Shown: positions 9,242 to 18,306, numbered from the stretch's first letter. The stretch: 64,000 bases of DNA from Thiorhodococcus drewsii AZ1 (GCF_000224065.1 NZ_AFWT01000018.1:1-64000), one strand, 5' to 3'. Translations and numbers: made by a program. Notes: a model not told the origin generated them from the sequence alone.

Positions 9242-10492
9242 ATGTTGGCTGGGCTCATACTTTGGGTGTTGCCGATCCTGGCGCTCGCCGACGCACCCGC
9301 CTTTCCTCGACCGGAGCTCATGCTGCCGACCCAGTCTCTCGGTCCGGCTGAGTTGGCGGTCGTCGTGAACGACCGGGATCCCTTGAGTCGGCGAATCGCG
9401 GATTACTACATGGGGCGTCGCGCTATCCCCGTAGCGAATCTGGTTCATGTGGCGTTCGATCCGGGTCGGAGTGTTATGCCGGTGGATGAGTTCGCGGCCC
9501 TCCGGGCCGAGGTGGAGCAGGCGACTCCGGCGACGGTTCAGGCCTATGCACTGACCTGGGCGGCGCCCTATCGGGTTGGCTGCATGTCCATCACGACGGC
9601 CTTCGCGGCCGGTTATGACGCGGCGTTTTGCGCCAAGGGCTGTCGCATGACCAAGCCGAGTCCCTACTATGGATCTGACAGTTCGCGTCCGTTCGATGAT
9701 CTGGGATGGCGGCCGACGATGGCGCTCGCAGGCACCAATTTCGCCGAGGTCAAGGCGCTGATCGACCGTGGTGTCGCCTCCGATGGCACCCGTCCGGCTG
9801 GCACGGGCTATCTGGTGAAGACCAGCGATGCGGCGCGTAGCGTGCGGGCGGCGAGCTTCGATCGAGCGCGATCGCTTTTCGGCTCGGCGGTGAGGCTGCG
9901 GCGGATCGACGCGGACAGCATTTCGGGTCGCCAGGATGTCCTCTTCTATCTCACCGGCGCGAGGCAGGTCCGCGAGATTCGCGCCAATCACTTTCTGCCG
10001 GGGGCGATCGCCGATCATCTGACCTCGACCGGAGGGAAATTGACCGACAGCCATCAGATGAGCGCGCTTGAGTGGCTGCGCGCCGGGGCGACCGGGAGCT
10101 ATGGAACTGTCGTCGAGCCGTGCAATTTCACCAGCAAATTCCCGGATCCGGTCGAGCTGATCGGACGCTATCTGAATGGTGCGACCCTGATCGAGGCCTA
10201 TTGGAAGAGCGTGCGCATGCCGGGGCAGGGGATCTTCATCGGTGAGCCGCTGGCACGCCCCTTCGGCGGCTATGGTGTGGCTTTCGATGGAACGCGCTGG
10301 GTCATGACCCTCTATGCGCTCACGCCTGGGCGCTACCGGTTGGAGGGCGCCGAGCAGCCCATGGGGCCGTATCGTCCGATCGCGGGGTTCGAGAAGTCGG
10401 GCGCGGAGCCGGTGCGGATTCGGACGGATCCGGGCGATCCGACCTATTTTCGGGTCGTGCCCGAGGCGGTGTCTGGTTCGGCATCGGGTTGA
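9242..10492 (+). CDS. TIGR03790 family secreted protein
   Basis: 416 residues from ATG 9242, where a signal-peptide-like start MLAGLILWVLPILALADA begins; the frame is open from 9086 and an upstream start cannot be excluded. The body matches TIGR03790: LAVVVNDRDPLSRRIADYY, RAIPVANLVHV, ALTWAAPYRVGCMSITTAF, and the later DVLFYLTGARQV. This family has no established biochemical role; it is common in environmental bacteria and often accompanies exported-protein systems. It is convergent with, and overlaps by 49 bp, the small Cys-rich gene on the other strand. Confidence 0.75.
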   Translation: MLAGLILWVLPILALADAPAFPRPELMLPTQSLGPAELAVVVNDRDPLSRRIADYYMGRRAIPVANLVHVAFDPGRSVMPVDEFAALRAEVEQATPATVQAYALTWAAPYRVGCMSITTAFAAGYDAAFCAKGCRMTKPSPYYGSDSSRPFDDLGWRPTMALAGTNFAEVKALIDRGVASDGTRPAGTGYLVKTSDAARSVRAASFDRARSLFGSAVRLRRIDADSISGRQDVLFYLTGARQVREIRANHFLPGAIADHLTSTGGKLTDSHQMSALEWLRAGATGSYGTVVEPCNFTSKFPDPVELIGRYLNGATLIEAYWKSVRMPGQGIFIGEPLARPFGGYGVAFDGTRWVMTLYALTPGRYRLEGAEQPMGPYRPIAGFEKSGAEPVRIRTDPGDPTYFRVVPEAVSGSASG

Positions 10493-10695
10493 GCGGTCGG
10501 GGTGTCGGCGCTCAGGTCTTGCAGACAGGCGGCGCAGAGGCAATCGCCGTATCGATCTCGGATGCTGGCGGTTGTGGCTGGCGTGAGCGGGATCTTCATG
10601 CAGTCGCAGCGCTCGATCCGCGCTGCGTGACAGAGAAAGGTCTGACCGCAGCGCGGGCAGACCTTGCGGATCCCTGGATCCGACGGGATGCTCAA
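10444..10695 (-). CDS. Cysteine-rich CWC-type small protein
   Basis: 83 residues with paired cysteines in the CWC pattern: CPRCGQTFLCHAARIERCDC at about residues 13-32 and CLCAACL at about residues 53-59. The spacing suggests zinc or iron-sulfur binding; function is not known for this family. Its ATG overlaps the stop of the cytochrome gene (10692-10695), making it the third gene of the napC-like / cytochrome c / CWC operon. Its end overlaps the convergent TIGR03790 gene. Confidence 0.7.
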   Translation of the reverse strand: MSIPSDPGIRKVCPRCGQTFLCHAARIERCDCMKIPLTPATTASIRDRYGDCLCAACLQDLSADTPTAQPDAEPDTASGTTRK

Positions 10696-11015
10696 TGCGC
10701 CAGCATGAAGGCGGTGAGGTCGGCGATCTCCTGCTCGGTCAGCTCGGTCTTGGGCATCGTTGCGCCGGGCAGGGTGCCTGTCGGATCCTTCAGATAGGCC
10801 CGGATCCAGGCGGCGTCGCGTTTGCTGCCGAGGTTGTCGAGCGATCCGCCCATCTCGGCCATGGGACCGGATTCACCGGCCAGGGTATGGCAGAGGTTGC
10901 AGGTTTTGGAGACGTAGAGCCCGGCGCCCCTCTGGACGTTTCCGTCCTGGGCGAATGCGCCTGCGCTGATGAGGGCCGAACCAATCAGCGCGGCAGTAAG
11001 GCGTGGATGGATCAT
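10692..11015 (-). CDS. Periplasmic monohaem cytochrome c
   Basis: 107 residues with signal peptide (AALIGSALISAGAFAQ), one haem site CNLCH at about residues 39-43, and a C-terminal ATMPKTELTEQEI whose Met is the probable sixth ligand. It is a class I type carrier expected to shuttle single electrons in the periplasm. It follows the tetrahaem NapC-like gene by four bases and should accept electrons from it or feed a partner enzyme encoded elsewhere. Confidence 0.85.
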   Translation of the reverse strand: MIHPRLTAALIGSALISAGAFAQDGNVQRGAGLYVSKTCNLCHTLAGESGPMAEMGGSLDNLGSKRDAAWIRAYLKDPTGTLPGATMPKTELTEQEIADLTAFMLAH

Positions 11016-11019
11016 GCAA

Positions 11020-11604
11020 CTACTCCGAGGGGGTGTCCGCTGTGCCGGTTTTGGCCTCCGAGGATGTCTCCGAGGTCGGACTCAGATGTTTGAGAAGGTC
11101 CGTGTGGCCGACGTGCATGTGGCAGGTGACGCACTGCATGCGACCCTCACTGGCGAAATAGGTCTGGTGGCCGAAGGCGGCGGCGGGTTGCTGGTCGGGT
11201 GCCTCGGCTAGATGGGTGTGGCAGGTCAGGCAGCCGGAGTCGTAGACGAAGGTGCCGCGATGCTCCAGATTTGCGGTCCAGTCCGGTTCTCTGAATAGAG
11301 AGAGAAATTCGCCCCAGACGTCGACGACGCCTGTCTTCGCCTTGGCGACGATATAGTCGGTCTGCCCGGTATGGGGCAGATGGCAATCGGCGCAGGCCGC
11401 CGTCAGGCCCTTGGGGTTGGCTCCACCGTGGATGTCGGCGGCATAGGCGGCGGCGAATGGCTTCATGGTGTGACAGGTGGAGCAGAATTCCACTCCGGCG
11501 GTCGATTCGAGCGTGCTCTGGGTCAGGATCCACGAGCCGATCATGAGCATCGGCGTCAGCAGGCAGAGTCCCAGGATGAGAAAGATCCAGTTGCGGGTTT
11601 TCAT
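11020..11604 (-). CDS. NapC/NirT-type tetrahaem membrane cytochrome c
   Basis: 194 residues: one N-terminal membrane anchor (WIFLILGLCLLTPMLMIGSW), then four haem sites CSTCH, CADCH, CLTCH and CVTCH. This is the NapC/NirT family arrangement, which oxidises membrane quinol and passes electrons to periplasmic reductases. ATG 11604 is chosen because the anchor follows directly; the long upstream extension to 11940 runs over non-coding DNA. No nap, nir or tor catalytic subunit is near, so the terminal acceptor is unknown. Confidence 0.82.
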   Translation of the reverse strand: MKTRNWIFLILGLCLLTPMLMIGSWILTQSTLESTAGVEFCSTCHTMKPFAAAYAADIHGGANPKGLTAACADCHLPHTGQTDYIVAKAKTGVVDVWGEFLSLFREPDWTANLEHRGTFVYDSGCLTCHTHLAEAPDQQPAAAFGHQTYFASEGRMQCVTCHMHVGHTDLLKHLSPTSETSSEAKTGTADTPSE

Positions 11605-11923
11605 TGGTCTTCGATTCGGTTGTTCGATGCCTGCGATGTTACGCTTCCAAAATCCGTGTCGCCAGGGTCGCGGCCGTGCTTTAGAAGTCGCTAATTTAAG
11701 CGTTTTCATGTGCTTGGCTACGCGATTGATATCCTTGTCCGTGAGGTGGGTTTGTGCGGTGTTTCCTGGGTTTCGTAGCGCTGTACCCAGGCTACGGGGT
11801 TCCGGGGTGTCGATTGCGACTCGCCGGCCTGTTGCCTTAACCTGAGGCGACACCCTTGGAATCCGTCCGCTCGTCGATGGCGGCCACTTTCGGATCCGTC
11901 CGCCTTCACGATCGAGGCCAGTT
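11605..11923. other. Divergent intergenic region between cytochrome operon and cbiZ
   Basis: 319 bases hold the promoters of both operons. I looked for a cobalamin riboswitch before cbiZ and found no B12-box-like core. The main visible structure is the palindromic repeat at 11765-11796 (separate entry). Two similar segments, AATCCGTCCGC near 11862 and GGATCCGTCCGC near 11892, lie just before cbiZ and could be a tandem site, but this is weak. No clear -10/-35 pair is seen. Confidence 0.4.
11765..11796. repeat. REP-like palindrome with interlocked stems
   Basis: CCTGGG at 11765-11770 pairs with CCCAGG at 11786-11791, and CGTAGC at 11774-11779 pairs with GCTACG at 11791-11796, so two alternative stems share bases. 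The reverse strand reads GTAGCCTGGGTACAGCGCTA, a pattern like the short 'GTAGCCTGGGT...' repeats scattered between genes in many gammaproteobacteria. Only one copy is found in this window. Function is unknown. Confidence 0.5.
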
Positions 11924-13075
11924 ATGTTGCTCGAAGACACCGACCGCTATGCCCTGCGTCGGCAGGGACGCTATCTCTACGCTGATTTCAAGCGTCCGCA
12001 TCGTGTGCTCAGCACCTGTCGCGTCAACGGCGGTGTGCGCGAGGATCTGACCCACGTCGCCAATCATCAGAGTTGCGAGGGTGTCGGCCATCTAGTGCCG
12101 ACCGGAACCGATCTGAGTTGCGAGGCGGTTCATGTCCGCGCCTGTGCCGAAGTCGCGCTTCCGTCTGCGACCACGGCGCTGATGGCGACCGCCGCCAATA
12201 TGCAGTGCGCAGTGCTTGGGCACGCCGAATATGCCGATCTGAGCGTGACGGTAGCAGCGACGGCCGGGGTGCTGAGCAACGCGACGCGTGCCGGCGACCC
12301 CGCCGGCTGGCACGAGTACCCAGAGGGCAGTCGACCGTTGGAGCCTGCGCCTGACTCGGACGTCTCTCCGGGCGAGCGCGGTTCTGGCACCATCGTGACC
12401 CTGGTCTTTATCAGCCAGCCCTGTACCCCGGCCTGTCTGGTGCGAGCTGCGACGCTGGTCACCGAGGGTAAGAGCACGGCCGTGCTGGACCTGCGCATGC
12501 CGAGCATCCAGTCGCCCGGGCTCGCGACCGGGACCGGAACCGACCAGATCGCCATCGCTGCCCCTTTGGCACGCGACGACGACTGGGAGCGCCATTGGGC
12601 CGGCGGTCACAATACGCTGGGCGAATTGCTCGGGCGCGCCACCCACGATGCCGTGACGCGTTGTTTGCTGCTCCAGAACGGTGTCTGTGCCGAGTTGCGC
12701 CGTTCGCTCTGTAGCGCGCTGGGTCGGCACGGGTGTCACGAAATGGCCCTGTGCGAACGCGCCCGCGCCGAGTTGGGTCCAGAGACGGCGCTTCTGTTCG
12801 AGCGCAACCTGCTCGCCATCATCCACGATCCGCAGAGCGCGGCGGCGGCCTATGGTTTGGCCGAGATCATGGATCTCACGCGCGCTGGGGTGCTGCATCG
12901 CGAGGTCGCGCGCGAGTCCATTCTCAACCAGGCCGCGCTGCTGGCGGCGGCGGTCGCGGTGGCGCCCGAGCGGTTCGCCGAGTTTCGCGACCTGCTGCGC
13001 CATCGGTATGCCCTGGAGCCCGCCGATCTGGCGGCGCTGGCCGTGGTGATCGGGTTTGCCCATAAATGGATCTGA
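11924..13075 (+). CDS. cbiZ: Adenosylcobinamide amidohydrolase (CbiZ)
   Basis: 383 residues. The N-terminal half matches CbiZ: VLSTCRVNGGVREDLTHVAN, then TTALMATAANMQCAVLGH and DLSVTVAATAGVLSNATRAG. CbiZ cleaves the aminopropanol chain of cobinamide to give adenosylcobyric acid, which allows salvage of external corrinoids. The C-terminal part (from about residue 215) is an extra domain with RHWAGGHNTLGELLG. The next gene, cbiB, overlaps its end by 10 bp and uses the adenosylcobyric acid product, so the two form a salvage module. GAGG lies about seven bases before the ATG. Confidence 0.82.
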   Translation: MLLEDTDRYALRRQGRYLYADFKRPHRVLSTCRVNGGVREDLTHVANHQSCEGVGHLVPTGTDLSCEAVHVRACAEVALPSATTALMATAANMQCAVLGHAEYADLSVTVAATAGVLSNATRAGDPAGWHEYPEGSRPLEPAPDSDVSPGERGSGTIVTLVFISQPCTPACLVRAATLVTEGKSTAVLDLRMPSIQSPGLATGTGTDQIAIAAPLARDDDWERHWAGGHNTLGELLGRATHDAVTRCLLLQNGVCAELRRSLCSALGRHGCHEMALCERARAELGPETALLFERNLLAIIHDPQSAAAAYGLAEIMDLTRAGVLHREVARESILNQAALLAAAVAVAPERFAEFRDLLRHRYALEPADLAALAVVIGFAHKWI

Positions 13076-14028
13076 GCGCGCATCTGGCCCTGGTTCTGGC
13101 GGCCTTCGTTTTAGATCTGATCTTCGGGGATCCCGTCTATCGATTTCACCCGATTCGGCTCTTGGGTGCCTGGAGCCTGGTCTGCGAGCGCGGGCTGTTC
13201 GGGCTGGGTTTGAACGGCCGGTTTGGCGGTGTGCTGCATTGGCTGATGGTGGTCGGCGGTGCGCTGGGTGTCTGGTGGGCCGTGCGCGAAGGGCTTGGCT
13301 GGATGCATCCCTGGCTGGCTTGGTGCTGGGATCTGTTCCTGGCCTACAGTCTGCTGTGCCTGCACGATCTGCTGGTTCATGGTTGGCGGGTGCTGAAGGC
13401 GCTGCCGGATCTGGAGCGCGCGCGGCATGCGGTCTCGATGCTGGTGGGGCGGGATACGGATCGGCTTGGGCGCGACGGGGTCGTTCGCGCCACCATCGAG
13501 AGCCTGTCCGAGAATCTGACCGATGCGGTCCTGACGCCGTTGTGGGCGCTCTGTCTGTTCGGCCTGCCTGGACTCATCCTGGTCAAGGCGGTCTCGAATC
13601 TGGACTCGATGGTCGGCTTCAAGGACGCGCGCTATGGCCGCTTCGGGTGGGCCGGGGCGCGCTCGGACGACCTGGCGCACTGGCTGCCGGCCCGACTGTC
13701 GGTCCCCTTGATCGCGCTCGCGTCGGCATTGATGCGTTTGCACCCCGGTCTCGTCTTCAGCGCCGCGTTGCGTTACCACGCACTGCTGCCCAGCCCTAAC
13801 TCCGGCTGGAGCGAGGCCGCCTTCGCAGGCGCATTGCGAGTGCGGCTCATCGGTCCCATTCATGTTGGTGGTCGCTTGGTCGTCGATCTCTATATCGGTG
13901 ACCCGGACTGGCCTGCCGACCTCGACGCTGGCCATCTGCGCCAAGCGCTGTGGCTCATTCTGATCAGCTCGCTGTTGGCGCTGGCGTTTGGGTTCGGGCT
14001 GGCAACCCTGCATTCGATCATCGGGTGA
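13066..14028 (+). CDS. cbiB: Adenosylcobinamide-phosphate synthase (CbiB)
   Basis: 320 residues, several hydrophobic segments, and the CbiB signature LIFGDPVYRFHPIRLLG at about residues 19-35 and RYGRFGWAGARSDDL around residue 188. CbiB is a membrane enzyme that joins adenosylcobyric acid with aminopropanol (phosphate). It starts inside the last codons of cbiZ (ATG at 13066), implying coupled translation. Length is normal for the family. The remaining nucleotide-loop genes (cobU, cobS, cobT) are not here. Confidence 0.88.
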   Translation: MDLSAHLALVLAAFVLDLIFGDPVYRFHPIRLLGAWSLVCERGLFGLGLNGRFGGVLHWLMVVGGALGVWWAVREGLGWMHPWLAWCWDLFLAYSLLCLHDLLVHGWRVLKALPDLERARHAVSMLVGRDTDRLGRDGVVRATIESLSENLTDAVLTPLWALCLFGLPGLILVKAVSNLDSMVGFKDARYGRFGWAGARSDDLAHWLPARLSVPLIALASALMRLHPGLVFSAALRYHALLPSPNSGWSEAAFAGALRVRLIGPIHVGGRLVVDLYIGDPDWPADLDAGHLRQALWLILISSLLALAFGFGLATLHSIIG

Positions 14029-14309
14029 AAACCGGTACCCTTCAGAACAGTGTGCGCGCAACCTGGTCTGGGGATTTTGCAGTCATCCCGCTTGTCTCGG
14101 AGGGCTGCGGAAATGACCCGACGGTACACTCGACGTTCCGAGTCGGGCTGGTTATAACGTCTAGGCACGCGGCTGAATGATCTTTGAGCTGCTTCACGGT
14201 TTGTCGACGCCGAAGACGTCAGGATTAGGCAGGATAGGGAACGCGGCGATCGACTGAACCACCTCCGTAAATCACACTCTAGGCAACGGATCAATCGCGA
14301 TTCGATTGC

Positions 14310-16325
14310 ATGACGGGGCCACAGGGATTGGACGATCCGAGAGATACAGCAGCAGCGGTTCGCGCGGCCTTGCGGGACGATGTCGAGGACCTTCCTCCGG
14401 CCCCTGCCGCTGCCGTCAAGCTGTTGCGTCTGACGCGGGACGAGGGTGGCGACGTTTCGATTATCGCGCACCTGATCGAGACCGAGCCGGCACTGGCCGC
14501 AAAGGTGCTGAAGATCGTCAACTCGGCCTATTACGGTTTTCCGCGCAATATCCAATCGATCCATCGCGCCGTCACGCTCTTGGGGCTCTCCGCCGTGCGT
14601 CGGGCGGCCGTCCAGGTGCTCTTCTTCGACAGTATGGTGAGGCGTGGCGGCAAGGGCGCGTTCGATCGGCTCTTCTTCTGGCAGCATAGCCTGCTGGTCG
14701 CCATTCTCAGCCGGGGTCTGGGCGAGTGGCTCGGTCATCCGGATCCGGATTCGCTCTATGCGGCCGGTCTGCTGCACGATCTTGGCAAGGCGATCCTCGA
14801 ATCCCAGGGGCGCATCCGATATAGCGATTTCCTGACCGCGTCCGTCAATAGCGGCAATCCGACGATCGAGGACGAGCGCACCTTCTTCGGCGTCTCGCAC
14901 GATCTGGTCGGAGCCCTGGTGTGCGAGCGCTGGGGGCTGCCGGAGATGGTCTGTCGCGTTCAGGCCATGCATCACGCGCCCGACCTTTCCGAAGCCCCGA
15001 CCCAGGAGGCGGCCCGGGAGGTGGCGATCGTGGCCATGGCCGATTTCATCGCCTGGACTCAGGGTATTGGCTCGGTCGATACCTTGAGCGGTCCACCACT
15101 GGCCTCGGACGTATTGGATCTGGTGCCTCTGGATCAGATCGATCTCGCGACCTTGCTGGAGGCGGCCGACGCCGAGATCACCGAGATCGGCGGCTTCTAC
15201 GGTCTGGAATTCCCGACTTCGATGCAGTTGCGCGCAAGGATGGTCGGCACGGCCATCAGTCTGCGTCGGACCGCGCCGCTAGAGATCGGCCAAGCGCGAT
15301 CCGAGCTGCGGGCGAGTTACACCCTGCCGCATCACAGTTTGGATCCGGACGAGTTCATTCCCAGCACCCTGGAGGCGTTGCGGGAGGAGTTCGGGATCGG
15401 ATCTCTGCTGATGATGCAGATCGAGCCCAAACGACGCAGTCTGGTGGCGACCCATACCTGGCCCGAAATCGCGCCCGGTGCCTACTCTCGGTTGCGTCTT
15501 GAGCTTCCGATCGACACATTGTCCGGCGACCTGGTGCGCTGTCTTCGTGAGCGTCGACCGACGCTCGTCGGTCCGTCGGCCGAGAACGACGTCGTGTTGG
15601 CTGCACTCGGGGTGACTGTGGCCGCCGCCGTCCCCGTCCTGAATAACGGTCGTCTGCTGGGGGTTCTCTGGTTGGTCAATGGCCCTGGAGCCTCGTCTTT
15701 CGACGTTGGATTGTTACTGGAGGTTCAGCGCGTTGCCAGCGAGTTGGGGATTGCCCTGGATCGCAGTCGCGTTTTCGCCCTGGAGCGGGCCAGGGCCGAG
15801 ATCGACGCGCTGACCCGTCTTTCCAACCGCGCGGCCATCGATCGGTTCCTGGATCAGGTGTTTCGCCAGTCGACCGAGTCCGGTCTTCGTTTTGCTGTGG
15901 GGCTGGTGGATGTGGATCGTTTCAAGGGCTTCAACGACACCTTCGGGCACCTGGCTGGGGACGATGTCCTGCGTATCGTGGCCGACAGTCTGCGTGGCAT
16001 GACGCGTCCGAGGGATTTCATCGGTCGCTATGGCGGCGAGGAGTTTCTTTTCGTCCTGGTCGATTGCGATGCTCCTGGTGCCTTGAGCTATGCCGAGCGC
16101 ATCCGGGCGGGGGTCGAGCAGCGCGGCCAGCTGCTTCTCGAACGTTTCCCTGGACATCCTCTGACCGTGAGCGTTGGCGTCGCGCTCTGTGACGGCAGGG
16201 GCGCAGATCCGGCTCAGGTCGTGGGCACCGCCGACCGCGCACTCTATCGCGCCAAGTCAGATGGACGTAATCGGGTCGTGCCGGCTTGGATACTGGGCGA
16301 TTCTTCTGCTGTTTCCCCTGCCTGA
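14310..16325 (+). CDS. HDOD-GAF-GGDEF signalling protein
   Basis: 671 residues: HDOD domain at about 20-260 with AAVKLLRLTRDEGGDVSII and the HD motif GLLHDLGKAIL; a middle sensor segment at about 340-480 that looks GAF-like (VAAAVPVLNNGRLLGVLWLV); and a C-terminal GGDEF domain with RYGGEEFLFVL (signature GGEEF), likely an active diguanylate cyclase. No membrane segments are visible, so it is a cytoplasmic c-di-GMP producer. A 281-bp gap upstream has no other gene and no obvious promoter. It converges on murJ, which ends 41 bp away, with no T-rich terminator between them. Confidence 0.8.
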   Translation: MTGPQGLDDPRDTAAAVRAALRDDVEDLPPAPAAAVKLLRLTRDEGGDVSIIAHLIETEPALAAKVLKIVNSAYYGFPRNIQSIHRAVTLLGLSAVRRAAVQVLFFDSMVRRGGKGAFDRLFFWQHSLLVAILSRGLGEWLGHPDPDSLYAAGLLHDLGKAILESQGRIRYSDFLTASVNSGNPTIEDERTFFGVSHDLVGALVCERWGLPEMVCRVQAMHHAPDLSEAPTQEAAREVAIVAMADFIAWTQGIGSVDTLSGPPLASDVLDLVPLDQIDLATLLEAADAEITEIGGFYGLEFPTSMQLRARMVGTAISLRRTAPLEIGQARSELRASYTLPHHSLDPDEFIPSTLEALREEFGIGSLLMMQIEPKRRSLVATHTWPEIAPGAYSRLRLELPIDTLSGDLVRCLRERRPTLVGPSAENDVVLAALGVTVAAAVPVLNNGRLLGVLWLVNGPGASSFDVGLLLEVQRVASELGIALDRSRVFALERARAEIDALTRLSNRAAIDRFLDQVFRQSTESGLRFAVGLVDVDRFKGFNDTFGHLAGDDVLRIVADSLRGMTRPRDFIGRYGGEEFLFVLVDCDAPGALSYAERIRAGVEQRGQLLLERFPGHPLTVSVGVALCDGRGADPAQVVGTADRALYRAKSDGRNRVVPAWILGDSSAVSPA

Positions 16326-16366
16326 GCCGGAGCCTCTGTCCTAAAACGGGCCGTTGAACTGCACCG

Positions 16367-17914
16367 TCAGGCGTTCGAACCCGAATCGGGCTTCAGATGT
16401 GCCGGACGAATTCCGAGCGCCAGTAGGGCGATCGCGTAGAGCATGCCGCCGGCGAGAATCCAGACGAAGAGATGTGCGATCCGCGTCCAGTTGTCCATCG
16501 CGATCCAGTCGGCGGTCGTGCCCGTGCCGAGGATGAGCGTGAGTCCCATGACGAGACTCGCGAGCGCTCCCTTGAACAGCAGGGCCGGCCATTCGGGGCG
16601 CGGCCATAGGATTCGCGATCTCATGAGCCCCTGGAGTAGCAAGCCGGCGTTGACCGTGGCCGCGACCGTGGTGCCGATGGCGAGGCCGGCATGCCCAAGC
16701 GGATACATGAGGGCCAGGCTGACGCCGATGTCCACCGCCAGCGCGATGGCGGCGATTCGCACCGGCGCGCGGGTGTCGTGGCGGGCATAGTAGCCGGGTG
16801 CCAGGACCTTGATCGCCATGAAACCGACGATTCCGGGCGCGTAGGCCATGAGGCTGTGGCTGGCCATGACGACATCATGGGCATCGAACTCGGACGAATG
16901 GAAGAGCGTGGCCATGAGCGGGCCCGAGAGCACCAGTAGACCGATGGCAGCCGGCAATCCCAGCAGCAGGACCCAGCGCAGCGCCCAGTCGAGCGTCGCC
17001 GAGAAATCGGCAGGATCCTTGTCGGCATGGCGTTGCGACAGTCGCGGCAGGATGACGGTCCCGAGGGCGACGGCGAGGATGCCGAGCGGAAACTCCATCA
17101 GGCGGTCGGAATAGTAGAGCCAGGAGATGCTGCCGGTGGCCAGCAGCGAGGCCAGCAGGGTATCGAGCAGCAGGCTGATCTGGGCGACCGAGACCCCGAA
17201 AATGGCCGGTCCCATGGTGCGGATGACGCGCCTGACGCCTGGGTCGCGGGCGTTGAAGCGCGGTCGTGGCAGCAGTCCGAGCTGACGCAGGAAGGGTAGC
17301 TGAACGGCGAGCTGGGCGATGCCGGCGATCAGTACGCCCAGCGCCAGCGCGACGATCGGCTGCTCCAGATGCGGGGCGAGCCAGATGGCGCAGCCGATGA
17401 GGCTGATGTTGAGGATGACCGGGGTGAGGGCGGGAACGCCGAAGCGCTCGTAGGTGTTGAGGATGCCGCCCGCGAGCGCCGTCAGCGAAATGAACAGCAG
17501 ATAGGGGAAGGTGATCCGCAGCATCTCGACGGTCAGTTCGCGCTGGCCGGCGTCCGGGGCGAATCCCGGGGCGAACACCAGCACCAGCACGGGTGCGCCC
17601 AGGACGCCGAGCAGGGTGATGAACGCCAGTCCGGCGCCGAGTGTGCCGGCCATGTCGTCGACGAATCCCTTGAGCGCGGTGAATCCGCGCTGTTGGCGGT
17701 ATTCGTTGAGCACGGGGACGAAGGCCATGGAGAAGGCGCCCTCGGCGAAGAGACGGCGCATGAAGTTGGGGATTCTGAAGGCGACGAAGAAGGCGTCGGT
17801 TGCGGCATCGGCCCCGAAGAGCCGGGCCAAGATCAGGTCGCGGGTGAATCCCAGGATGCGCGAAATCAGTGTGCTGCTGCCAACCTTGGCGAGCGATGCG
17901 GCGAGTGAGGCCAC
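16367..17914 (-). CDS. murJ: Lipid II flippase MurJ
   Basis: 515 residues, around fourteen hydrophobic segments, with the MurJ/MviN N-terminus (LAKVGSSTLISRILGFTRDLILARLFGA) and ADAFFVAFRIPNFMRRLFAEGAF split over residues 37-60. MurJ moves lipid-linked peptidoglycan precursor across the inner membrane and is essential in most bacteria. GTG at 17914 is the start. Length fits the family (about 510-530). In many gammaproteobacteria it sits next to rpsT, as here, divergently. Confidence 0.93.
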   Translation of the reverse strand: MASLAASLAKVGSSTLISRILGFTRDLILARLFGADAATDAFFVAFRIPNFMRRLFAEGAFSMAFVPVLNEYRQQRGFTALKGFVDDMAGTLGAGLAFITLLGVLGAPVLVLVFAPGFAPDAGQRELTVEMLRITFPYLLFISLTALAGGILNTYERFGVPALTPVILNISLIGCAIWLAPHLEQPIVALALGVLIAGIAQLAVQLPFLRQLGLLPRPRFNARDPGVRRVIRTMGPAIFGVSVAQISLLLDTLLASLLATGSISWLYYSDRLMEFPLGILAVALGTVILPRLSQRHADKDPADFSATLDWALRWVLLLGLPAAIGLLVLSGPLMATLFHSSEFDAHDVVMASHSLMAYAPGIVGFMAIKVLAPGYYARHDTRAPVRIAAIALAVDIGVSLALMYPLGHAGLAIGTTVAATVNAGLLLQGLMRSRILWPRPEWPALLFKGALASLVMGLTLILGTGTTADWIAMDNWTRIAHLFVWILAGGMLYAIALLALGIRPAHLKPDSGSNA

Positions 17915-18306
17915 GCGGCGGCTCCGAAAAAGGCGCGATTATAGGGCCTCGGGTACCCCAGTGCGGCGGTTGGCAAGCGTCTCGCGCAGGGCGTGTCTAG
18001 GGCGGCACCCTATCGTCGATGCACCGAAGCTGTCGACGTCTGCCATGCGGTGCGTCGGAGGTGGACGCTTGGGTTCGGCAAGTCCGCGCGGATATCCGCT
18101 TCCGTTGGCGCGCGACCGATGATGTGGCCGATGTTAGGTCTCGATCCGTGTCGCGGAGCGAGTGGTCCGACGGACGGTGGTGCGGGCTGTGTTATGAGGG
18201 GGCTTTGGGTGCGATAAGGGGTTGACAGCTATGGGGGGATCATGAAAAATGGGCGGTCTCGAATTTACCACGCAGATTCAAGCAGCCGGATTCTCAGGAG
18301 ACCCAC
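17915..18306. other. Intergenic region between murJ and rpsT
   Basis: 392 bases. The distal part contains the rpsT promoter at 18222-18250 and the rpsT leader with AGGAG at 18296-18300. The murJ promoter must lie in the proximal part on the other strand but no clear motif is seen. Short frames here have no protein-like composition. Confidence 0.45.
18222..18250 (+). promoter_or_regulatory. Probable sigma-70 promoter of rpsT
   Basis: A perfect -35 box TTGACA (18222-18227) is followed after 17 bp by AAAAAT (18245-18250), a weak but A/T-rich -10. The transcript would begin near 18257, giving a leader of about 50 bases before the TTG start. The position and the perfect -35 support the call; the -10 is only four of six. 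Confidence 0.5.

Noticed and set aside
9047-10543. A 498-residue minus-strand frame over the TIGR03790 gene
   Set aside because: The Arg/His-rich product has no motif, while the plus strand matches a known family along its length.
11605-11923. Cobalamin riboswitch before cbiZ
   Set aside because: No B12-box-like core or GCCACTG motif is visible.
12092-14061. Long minus-strand frames over cbiZ and cbiB
   Set aside because: Both are antisense to genes with clear CbiZ and CbiB motifs and have shadow-type composition.
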